A stretch of DNA of 64,000 nt, taken from positions 310,001 to 374,000 of the forward strand of contig JAWKHH010000005.1 of NCBI GenBank assembly GCA_041394945.1, in the 5' to 3' direction. How positions within the stretch are numbered: the stretch's first letter is position 1; each line of letters opens with the position of its first letter. The DNA comes from Bryobacteraceae bacterium. Lineage in GTDB: Bacteria; Acidobacteriota; Terriglobia; Bryobacterales; Bryobacteraceae. Made by a program: the position numbers and the translations under genes. The notes below the pieces were generated by a model. The model worked only from the letters and a program-made list of their open reading frames with translations, had not been told where the DNA came from and did no database searches. This document shows positions 8,766-16,353 of the stretch, in pieces.

Positions 8766-9200
8766 TTAGCGTCCACAGGTCCCGCACTGGGAGCCCATCG
8801 CCTTGATGGCGCCGCAGGCGCACCGCACAAGACGGGTGCTGTCGGAGAATTCGCGCGGCGCTTTCTGAATGGGTTGGGGTTTTACGGGTTGGGGTTTGAC
8901 CGGCGCCGTCTGGTCCAGCGGGCGCGCCGGGTCCTTGCGGCGGATCGCCGCGGCGAGCGCGTCCACGGTGATGGCCACATTGCCGAATTTCACCTGGTCG
9001 TTGGGAAGGAGGCGTTCCTGGCGAACGGGTTGTTCGGCGCCACCGCGAATCAGGAACGTACCGTTGCTCGAATTGCAGTCCGTGATCAGGATCTGGCCGC
9101 CGTCATCGACGGTCGCTTCGGCGTGGAAGCGGGAGACAGACGGGTCGGCAATCGGAATATCGGCGGCAGGGTCGCGGCCGATCTTATATGTCTTTGCCAT
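8766..9200 (-). CDS. FHA-domain protein, first gene of the operon
   Basis: A 144-residue protein. The start at 9200 (MAKTYKIGRDP) was chosen because a strong GGGAGGAG lies upstream and because FHA domains normally begin this way; a longer frame upstream lacks support. The FHA domain fills residues 1-75 with IGRDPAADIPI, SRFHAE and CNSSNGTF, so all phospho-threonine-binding positions are present. A lysine/proline/glutamine linker (KPQPVKPQP) leads to a C-terminal Zn-ribbon with CACG and CGTC. Stop-to-start distance to the MotA-like gene is 2 nt. The operon promoter must lie upstream of 9200. Confidence 0.88.
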   Translation of the reverse strand: MAKTYKIGRDPAADIPIADPSVSRFHAEATVDDGGQILITDCNSSNGTFLIRGGAEQPVRQERLLPNDQVKFGNVAITVDALAAAIRRKDPARPLDQTAPVKPQPVKPQPIQKAPREFSDSTRLVRCACGAIKAMGSQCGTCGR

Positions 9201-9551
9201 TCGTCCCGCTCCTCCCAGAATGCGGCTAGTCCCTCTCGACTCGCACGTTGGCCCGACCGGCAACCAAGTCGGCGGCCGGGTCAGCGGCGAACCCGGCAAA
9301 AACCTATTGAATCATGGAGTCGCGGCTCATTCAAGCGAGGTTGTACTGGGCTTGCCGGACTATGCCGCTGACGCGCGGCGAATCATCCGGCAGATCAGCT
9401 TCACCCCGAGCATAGGAAACGCCGGCGACGGTGCGGCCGCGAAGTTCCCGCCTGGCCGCCGGCAGCGAGCGCGTCAATACCGTGCGGAAATGGATTGGAG
9501 GGCGTCGCGGTGCAGGTCTGCCGGTTGCCGGTGGAGGCGATCAGGCGGAAT
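9201..9551. other. Intergenic region, no gene recognised
   Basis: These 351 bp separate the 3' end of the DUF2911 gene from the start of the FHA/kinase operon. They must hold the operon promoter on the minus strand, but I see no convincing -10/-35 pair. Short open frames here lack a ribosome-binding site and resemble no family I know. Confidence 0.5.
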
Positions 9552-10100
9552 TCAGTGAACCATGATCGGGACTGTCGCCACCGTCTCGTCCCACATGATC
9601 TTCAGCGTACCCTCGCCGCCGCCTGCCGTCGAGATGTCGATCGTCAACTGTTCGGCCGCCGGGCCGCGGGCGACCTTCATTCCGGTCCGGCCGTAGTCCA
9701 TGGCTTGGTCGTATTTGAATGCGCCCCACTGTTTCACGGTCTTATTGAGAATGAGCGTCCACTCCTTCTCGTTCGGGATCGTGAAGAGGCTGTAGCTGCC
9801 CTTGGTGACATGCATGTCGCCGATCATCAGGTCGCCTTCGGTTTCGAGGATCGTGGCTTCGTCGGCGCCGGTGCGCCACACTTTGCCCCACGGCTCCAGT
9901 CCTCCGAAAATGGTGCGTCCTTTCTTAAACGGACGCCCGTAGGTGATGGTGATCTTCTTGCCGCCCACGGTCCAGGACTTGGTTTCGTGCGGGCTGGCGC
10001 GCTGCTTCTGAGCATGGGCCGGTCCGGGCGACACCAACAGGGTGAGCGCGCCCACGGCGAGAAAGGCGACGCCGGCGGCGAGACGGATTGTAGCATTCAT
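9552..10100 (-). CDS. DUF2911 family secreted protein
   Basis: A 182-residue protein with a clear signal peptide (AAGVAFLAVGALTLLV, cleavage near AHAQ at residue 30). The mature part matches DUF2911: ITYGRPFKKGRTIFGG, WRTGADEATIL, GSYSLFTIPNEKEWTLILN and a final DETVATVP. The family is common in Acidobacteriota and Bacteroidota and has no known function; periplasmic location follows from the signal. The start codon lies in the second copy of a 17-bp tandem repeat whose first copy (in transcription order) carries the stop of the upstream epimerase gene, so the two are probably cotranscribed. Confidence 0.88.
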   Translation of the reverse strand: MNATIRLAAGVAFLAVGALTLLVSPGPAHAQKQRASPHETKSWTVGGKKITITYGRPFKKGRTIFGGLEPWGKVWRTGADEATILETEGDLMIGDMHVTKGSYSLFTIPNEKEWTLILNKTVKQWGAFKYDQAMDYGRTGMKVARGPAAEQLTIDISTAGGGEGTLKIMWDETVATVPIMVH

Positions 10101-10129
10101 GACTTCACATCCTTCAAGACTTTACATCC
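10096..10129 (-). repeat. 17-bp tandem duplication over a stop/start junction
   Basis: Two adjacent 17-bp units (10096-10112 and 10113-10129) differ at two positions. On the minus strand both contain AGGATGTRAAGTC followed by TTGA or ATGA. The upstream copy contains the epimerase stop codon. The downstream copy supplies the ATG of the DUF2911 gene. The AGGAT element just before the start can act as its ribosome-binding site. Confidence 0.8.
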
Positions 10130-11103
10130 TTTCCCCGAGCGAGCAGGGAATCTTCAAAATGAAATTCGACCGGCGGCAGCGTATGGTTACGCAGGCGCCA
10201 GCGGTATGTTTCGGCCAGACCCTCGGCGAACGGCGTGGCCTGGAACCCGAGCACGCGCCGCGCCTTCCGAGTCGACATCGTGATCGGCGGCATGTCGTAG
10301 TAGAAGCCGAAGTAGAGCGGCGGCTGCATCACCTGCCCACCCGCCGCTGCGATGATGCGGCGGGGCACGCGCACAAGACGCGGTTCGATGTCCGCGGCGG
10401 CGGCAAACGCCCGCACCGCCTGGAGCTGGGTGATCGCGGCCGGCTCGGCGATGTTGAACGCCTGGCCCGCGGCGCCGGGAGTGGTCAGCGCGGCCATGCA
10501 CGCGGCGACGATGTCGTGTACGTAGACGAACTGCATCAACCGGCGGCCGTCGCCGGGGATGATGATTGGCCGGCCGGCGCGGAGCCGGTCCCAGAAGAAC
10601 TGCTCGCGGTAAAAGGGATTCTCCGGACCGTAGACGTATGGCGGACGCAGCGTCACCGCCGGCAACCCCTGGCGGCGATGCATGCGGAACAAGGCGCGTT
10701 CGCTTTCGGCCTTGTTGCGGACGTATCGGTCGGGGTGATCGGCCGGGGCCAGCGCGTCGCGCTCGGAATGGTCGAGCCCGTCGCCATAGGCGGCGACGCT
10801 CGAAATGAAGATGTAACGCGTGAGCGAATCGCCGCAGGCGCGCGCCGTGCCGGCGACCTGTTCGGCGGTGGTGCCGTGTTCCCAGTCGTAGACGTTGTCG
10901 AAAACGGCGTCGAAGCGGCGGGAGCCGATGGCGGCGCGGACGGCGGCCGGATCGTTGCGGTCCGCCTGCAGATTTCCCACGCCGCGCCCCAGCCGGTGCG
11001 ATCGCTTGCGGTGCAGGACGGTGACGTCGTGACCGGCCGCGCGCAACGCCTTGACGAGCGCGCGCCCGATGAACAGGGTGCCGCCGATCACGAGTGTCTT
11101 CAT
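10114..11103 (-). CDS. NAD-dependent epimerase/dehydratase
   Basis: A 329-residue short-chain dehydrogenase of the extended type. The Rossmann NAD site is at the N-terminus (VIGGTLFIGRAL), a serine is in ISSVAAYGDG near residue 115 and the catalytic YxxxK appears as YVRNK near 145. The rest (RPPYVYGPENPFYREQFF, PGDGRRLMQFVYVHD) is typical of nucleotide-sugar epimerases. Its exact substrate is unknown. It is divergent from the LytTR regulator and upstream of the DUF2911 gene, which it joins through the 17-bp repeat. Confidence 0.88.
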   Translation of the reverse strand: MKTLVIGGTLFIGRALVKALRAAGHDVTVLHRKRSHRLGRGVGNLQADRNDPAAVRAAIGSRRFDAVFDNVYDWEHGTTAEQVAGTARACGDSLTRYIFISSVAAYGDGLDHSERDALAPADHPDRYVRNKAESERALFRMHRRQGLPAVTLRPPYVYGPENPFYREQFFWDRLRAGRPIIIPGDGRRLMQFVYVHDIVAACMAALTTPGAAGQAFNIAEPAAITQLQAVRAFAAAADIEPRLVRVPRRIIAAAGGQVMQPPLYFGFYYDMPPITMSTRKARRVLGFQATPFAEGLAETYRWRLRNHTLPPVEFHFEDSLLARGKDVKS

Positions 11104-11128
11104 CGGGGGAGGAGCCGCTACCAGATGT

Positions 11129-11134
11129 TATCCT
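11129..11134 (+). promoter_or_regulatory. -10 element of the LytTR regulator gene
   Basis: TATCCT ends 7 nt before the ATG at 11142, and there is no Shine-Dalgarno sequence. This spacing predicts a leaderless or nearly leaderless mRNA. The -35 element is not obvious. Confidence 0.5.
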
Positions 11135-11141
11135 AACAACT

Positions 11142-11924
11142 ATGCAGCAGCGCGGTGGGGCGCCCGTCCCCACGCTCCTCGCAGACGACGAACAGCTTGC
11201 CCTCGACGAGTTGAGCTACCTGCTCAAGGACTTCCCGGAGATCGAAATCGTCGGCACGGCGTCGAACGGCGTCGACGCCGTCGAGGCCATCGCCGACTTC
11301 GAACCGGACCTCGTCTTCCTTGATGTGCAGATGCCCGGCCTTGATGGGATGGGCGTGATTCGCAAGGTTCGCGAACAGGGCGGTCCGATGCCTTACTTCG
11401 TGCTCGCGACCGCGTACGATCAGTATGCCGTGGAGGCCTTCGAGCTTGAGGCGCTGGACTATCTGCTCAAGCCGGTGGACCGGGAACGGCTCTCGCACAC
11501 CATCCAGCGGGCACAGTCGTGGCTTGCGGAGAAGGCGGCTAAGTCCGCCCAGGCCGACGCCGCGGCCGGAACTCGTTCCGCGCTCCAGCGGACCAAGGTG
11601 CTGATCCGCGCGCAGGGTCGCAACTTTGTCGTCGACGCCCACGAGATCGTCTACGCGACCATTGATGACGGGCTCATCACCGTGGTGGCGAGCGGGTTGG
11701 AAGGGATCTCGAACTACCGGACGATCGAGGAGCTGCAATCGAACCTGGACGCCGAGGTCTTCTGGCGCGTGCACCGTTCCTACCTCGTGAATATCAACCG
11801 GATCAAGGAAGTGATTCCGTGGTTCAAGTCGTCGTTCCAGTTGAAGATGGACGATAAGAAACAAACGGAGATTCCGGTGAGCCGGGTGCAGACGAAGCGG
11901 CTCCGCGCGCTACTTAAACTGTGA
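11142..11924 (+). CDS. LytTR-family response regulator
   Basis: A 260-residue two-domain regulator. The receiver domain covers about 1-120, with an acidic DDE near residue 14, the phospho-acceptor Asp in VFLDVQMPGLDGMG near 58 and the switch lysine in YLLKPVD near 107. The LytTR DNA-binding domain is at about 155-258 (ISNYRTIEELQSNL, FWRVHRSYLVNINRIKEV, IPVSRVQTKRL). The start at 11142 fits the -10 placement. No histidine kinase is adjacent, so it is an orphan here. Targets cannot be deduced. Confidence 0.92.
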   Translation: MQQRGGAPVPTLLADDEQLALDELSYLLKDFPEIEIVGTASNGVDAVEAIADFEPDLVFLDVQMPGLDGMGVIRKVREQGGPMPYFVLATAYDQYAVEAFELEALDYLLKPVDRERLSHTIQRAQSWLAEKAAKSAQADAAAGTRSALQRTKVLIRAQGRNFVVDAHEIVYATIDDGLITVVASGLEGISNYRTIEELQSNLDAEVFWRVHRSYLVNINRIKEVIPWFKSSFQLKMDDKKQTEIPVSRVQTKRLRALLKL

Positions 11925-11973
11925 CGGCGCCCGAGGGGTGTAAACTGGAAGCACGAAAGGAGCGTTCACCCGA

Positions 11974-13242
11974 ATGCATCTGAGCCGGCGACACTTTCTG
12001 GGAACTACGGCGGCCGCGGCGGCATTGCCTTTGCACGTCGAAGGCGCGCCCGCGCGCATGCCGAAGGCGCACTTCACGGTGCACCCGTTCATTGAGGCGA
12101 ATCCGAAAGCGATCTTTATCAAGCGTACGCAGGCGCCCGCAAAGATGGACGAGGCCGCCAAGCTTCGCGAAGGCGTTGCGTTCGCGCGCGAAGTGTTCCT
12201 GCCGGCGGAAGCGGCCGGCGTACCGGTATCGCACCGGGTGATCCTGAAGCCGAACTTCACGAGCGTCCGCAACCGGCGCCCGAACGAGGACAACTGGGGC
12301 ACGGGCACGGACCCGCAGTTCTACGAAGGCATCATCGTCGGCCTGAAGGAGCTCGGGCTGAAGAAGTTTCACTTCCTCGAAGCGAACAACTTCCACACCT
12401 GGAACTTCCGCGGCATGGCCGACATCAACGACCGGCACGGCGTGGAAGTGAACGAGCCGGACCGGCGGCCGCGCAACTTCCGCGAGAACTTCGAGATGAA
12501 CTGGTCCAAGGTGCCGGACCCGGTGGTGTACACGCACATCCCGCACTATGCGCCGCTCAACGAGCCGGACACCTGGCTGCTGAACATCGCCAAGTGGAAG
12601 TCCCACGGCATGTGCATGACGCTCTCGGCGAAGAACGTGCAGGGCTTGGTGGTGAAGCCGTACGTGCGCTTCTGCCCGGGTTGGGATATGGTCACCGGCG
12701 CGCCGGAGTTCATGCAGGAGAACATCCACGGGAAAGTGGAAGACCGGGTGAGCCGGTTCTTCGAGAATCACAAAAAGCTCGGGTACGCGCGCTATGATTC
12801 GCGGGCCAAACTGGCGCCGATCAACCAGGAGATCTGGGCGCACAAGACGTGCGACAACACGCAGGTTGTGAACCCGGGGTTGAACATCATCGAAGGCATC
12901 TACGGCCGCGACGGCGACGGCTTCGGCGTGGGGCAGGATTACCTCACCAACCTGGTGATGTTCGGCAAGGACCGGTTCCGGCTCGACATGATCGGCATGT
13001 ATCTCGGCGGCCACGAGCCCGGCAACATAAACCTGTTCCGTATCGCAAAGGAACGCGGGATGCTCGACACGTTCAATCCGTGGGAAGTGGATCTCTATGA
13101 GTGGGTGAACGGCGAGCCGGTGAAGCGCAAGCTCACCGACTTCGAGCGCACTCCGTTGAAGACCTACTACCTGCAGCGCGACGGCGAGCCGTTATACCAT
13201 CTGGTGAACGAACGCTTCGACTACGACAAAGTGAAGGTATAG
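11974..13242 (+). CDS. DUF362 domain protein with Tat signal
   Basis: A 422-residue protein. The N-terminus SRRHFLGTTAAAAALPL is a twin-arginine signal, so the folded protein is exported. The body matches the DUF362 family: VILKPNFTSVRN, LNIAKWKSHGMCMTLSAKNVQG, and later VNPGLNIIEGIYGRDGDGF and DMIGMYLGGHEPG. DUF362 members are often metal-binding proteins of unclear activity; there is no ferredoxin-like Cys cluster here. AAAGGAG lies 12 nt upstream of the ATG. The stop is followed closely by ribH, in the same frame. Confidence 0.85.
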   Translation: MHLSRRHFLGTTAAAAALPLHVEGAPARMPKAHFTVHPFIEANPKAIFIKRTQAPAKMDEAAKLREGVAFAREVFLPAEAAGVPVSHRVILKPNFTSVRNRRPNEDNWGTGTDPQFYEGIIVGLKELGLKKFHFLEANNFHTWNFRGMADINDRHGVEVNEPDRRPRNFRENFEMNWSKVPDPVVYTHIPHYAPLNEPDTWLLNIAKWKSHGMCMTLSAKNVQGLVVKPYVRFCPGWDMVTGAPEFMQENIHGKVEDRVSRFFENHKKLGYARYDSRAKLAPINQEIWAHKTCDNTQVVNPGLNIIEGIYGRDGDGFGVGQDYLTNLVMFGKDRFRLDMIGMYLGGHEPGNINLFRIAKERGMLDTFNPWEVDLYEWVNGEPVKRKLTDFERTPLKTYYLQRDGEPLYHLVNERFDYDKVKV

Positions 13243-13272
13243 ACTCTGCCAAACCAGACTTTCGAGGGCGGC

Positions 13273-13725
13273 ATGGACGCCAAGGGCTTGAAGTTCGCCA
13301 TCGTGGTGAGCCGTTTCAACAGCTTCATCACCGAGCGGCTGCTCGAGGGGGCGCTGGACGCGCTGAAGCGCCATGGCTGCGCCGACTCCGACGTCGACTT
13401 GGCGCGCGTGCCGGGATCGTGGGAGATGACGCTTGCGGCGGGTGAGCTTGCGCGGAAGAAGAAGTACGACGCGATCATCGCGCTTGGCTGCGTGGTTCGC
13501 GGCGAGACGCCGCATTTCGACTACGTGGCGGGCGAGGCGGCGAAGGGCCTCGGCCAGGTGGGCGCACAGCACGGGATCCCGGTGGCCTTCGGGGTGCTGA
13601 CGACCAATACGGTGGAGCAGGCGATCGACCGTGCCGGAGCGAAGAGCGGCAACAAGGGCGCCGACGCGGCGCTTACGGCGATCGAGATGGCCAACCTCAT
13701 GAAGCAGCTCCGGGCCTCGGCCTGA
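13273..13725 (+). CDS. ribH: 6,7-dimethyl-8-ribityllumazine synthase
   Basis: Lumazine synthase makes the direct precursor of riboflavin. The 150 residues contain AIVVSRFNSFITERLLEGA, VPGSWEMTLAA, GCVVRGETPHFDYV with the catalytic His, and FGVLTTNTVEQAIDRAG. The first ATG (13273) leaves out nine residues (LPNQTFEGG) that are in frame after the DUF362 stop and include the FEG typical of RibH N-termini. A CTG at 13246 with AAGGT upstream may be the true start. Other rib genes are not in the window. Upstream of nusB by 1 nt, a common ribH-nusB pairing. Confidence 0.95.
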   Translation: MDAKGLKFAIVVSRFNSFITERLLEGALDALKRHGCADSDVDLARVPGSWEMTLAAGELARKKKYDAIIALGCVVRGETPHFDYVAGEAAKGLGQVGAQHGIPVAFGVLTTNTVEQAIDRAGAKSGNKGADAALTAIEMANLMKQLRASA

Positions 13726-13726
13726 C

Positions 13727-14149
13727 ATGCCTTCGCGGTTTCGCTCCCGGCAGATCGCTCTGCAAACCCTGTTCGCGTGCGATGTGCGCCACATCCCGGT
13801 GCAGCAGGCGTTCGAGGAATTTTACGGATCGCTGGCGCGGGAGGAGGATGGGCCCGAGCCGGAGCCAGACCCGTTCGCCGAGCGGCTTGCCTTGGGCGCC
13901 GCGGCGAAGACCGGTGAGATCGACGCGCTAATCGCCAGGCACTCCGAGCACTGGCGGATGGACCGGATGCCGATCGTCGACCGCAACATCCTGCGTCTGG
14001 CTGCCTACGAGATGAAGGAGATGGCGACGCCGTCGGCGGTGGTGATCGATCAGGCGCTGGAGCTGGCGCGGCGGTTCTCGACGGACGATTCGATCGCGTT
14101 CCTGAACGGGGTGCTGGATGCGGTGAACCGCGAGCTTCATCCGGTGTGA
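13727..14149 (+). CDS. nusB: Transcription antitermination factor NusB
   Basis: A 140-residue all-helical protein. The N-terminal SRQIALQTLFACDV, the central HSEHWRMDRMPIVDRNILRLAAYEM and the C-terminal AVVIDQALELARRFSTDDSIAFLNGVLD are NusB signatures. NusB binds boxA RNA with S10 and acts in rRNA antitermination. It begins 1 nt after ribH, so the two are one transcript. The length is normal for the family. Confidence 0.95.
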   Translation: MPSRFRSRQIALQTLFACDVRHIPVQQAFEEFYGSLAREEDGPEPEPDPFAERLALGAAAKTGEIDALIARHSEHWRMDRMPIVDRNILRLAAYEMKEMATPSAVVIDQALELARRFSTDDSIAFLNGVLDAVNRELHPV

Positions 14150-14241
14150 CGGCTGGACGGCGGCGCGTCGGTCGTCCGCGCGATCGATCCATTCGGGCGT
14201 GACTTCGCGATCGCGCTCGCCCCGTATGAAAACGACACGGC

Positions 14242-14856
14242 TCACGGTGTACGCAGGCGGCGAACGACGTCTTCATCGCACAGAGAGTAGTGGCGGACGT
14301 TCCAGGAGTAGATCGCCTCTACTTTTGCCTTGAGGGCGCAATGCGCCAGCATCGAATCGTAGATGCCGCCTCCGACAACTCCTCGGGCGGCTGAATGTTC
14401 GAGCGCATCGACGTATTCCTCGCCGGTAAGCGCGATGATGGAAAGGCGCTCGCAGATGCTTCCGATAAAGCGCTCGCGGATGCTTCCGATAAAGAGGATC
14501 GCCTGCTCGCTGCTGATGCGATGCTTACCGGGCATGCGAGTCAGCGTTGAGTACACCTCGGCGAGACTATGTGCTCCGCAGCAGCCAGTTGCCCTATCGA
14601 ACTGGATGAATCGGGCTCTGCGGATCTCTTCCAATACTTCATCGGTTGCGGAGGCGGGGAGGGGTTGCCCAGCGTAAAGAACCCAGACGCCGTGTTCCTT
14701 CCTGAGCGGACCTGTTCCTCGCACAGGACGGAGGGTTATCTGTTCTCCGGCACTCTCGATCTCTAGGGAGTCGCCCGGCTCCAAATGTCGCGCTTCACGC
14801 AAAGGCTTGGGAATCACTACGCGGCCGGCTTTGTCGATGATGAGACGGGCGCTCAT
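14242..14856 (-). CDS. AbrB-type antitoxin fused to truncated PIN domain
   Basis: A 204-residue chimera. Residues 1-50 are a SpoVT/AbrB DNA-binding domain (IDKAGRVVIPKPLREARHLE). Residues about 85-204 match a PIN-type toxin from AHSLAEVYSTLTRMPG through YDSMLAHCAL to the end. The beginning of a PIN domain, including the first catalytic Asp (the usual VDTSVLV block of about 30 residues), is missing between RRARFIQFD and the PIN body. A deletion that joined two adjacent genes of an AbrB/PIN operon explains this best. A 24-bp duplication inside adds eight residues. The protein is probably not an active RNase but may still bind its operator. Confidence 0.75.
   Translation of the reverse strand: MSARLIIDKAGRVVIPKPLREARHLEPGDSLEIESAGEQITLRPVRGTGPLRKEHGVWVLYAGQPLPASATDEVLEEIRRARFIQFDRATGCCGAHSLAEVYSTLTRMPGKHRISSEQAILFIGSIRERFIGSICERLSIIALTGEEYVDALEHSAARGVVGGGIYDSMLAHCALKAKVEAIYSWNVRHYSLCDEDVVRRLRTP
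14446..14493. repeat. 24-bp in-frame tandem duplication
   Basis: Units 14446-14469 and 14470-14493 are identical except for one base. In the fused AbrB-PIN gene this doubles eight codons, giving the repeated phrase with ERFIGSI. The near-identity suggests a recent slippage event. Confidence 0.85.
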
Positions 14857-14970
14857 TCTGGTAAAACACCGTGGGTTATCCCACTACGCAGCCCCACCAT
14901 AGCCGATCGCGACATGGGCGATCCGGATGAAGGCCGCCGAGTCCCTCATCCTGCGAAGCGGCCTGTGTGA

Positions 14971-15010
14971 CTGAGCAAGCATTCTCCAAGTCTTGGAGAT
15001 TGGCGCTCAG
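14971..15010. repeat. Nested inverted repeats
   Basis: An inner palindrome of 8-bp arms with a 1-nt centre (TCTCCAAG at 14983-14990, CTTGGAGA at 14992-14999) sits inside an outer pair CTGAGC (14971-14976) and GCTCAG (15005-15010). No T-run follows on either strand, so it is not a canonical terminator. It lies upstream of the AbrB-PIN start and downstream of the amidohydrolase, and could be an operator or an RNA end structure. Confidence 0.6.
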
Positions 15011-15066
15011 CGGGCCGCTACGGTCGGCGAAAGCTCTATTGGAGGGCGGCCTTACTCCCGCATTGA

Positions 15067-16301
<1,235 letters not shown>

Positions 16302-16353
16302 CGGCGTGTTTCTCCTTCGCTTGAGTCTACTGCAGGAGAACGCGGGCGCCGGT

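Noticed and set aside
1791..9200. Type VI secretion or Zorya defence locus
   Set aside because: FHA/PP2C/kinase recall type VI and the MotA-like pair recalls ZorAB, but there are no Tss genes, no ZorC/D/E helicase or nuclease, and the channel partner lacks an OmpA domain.
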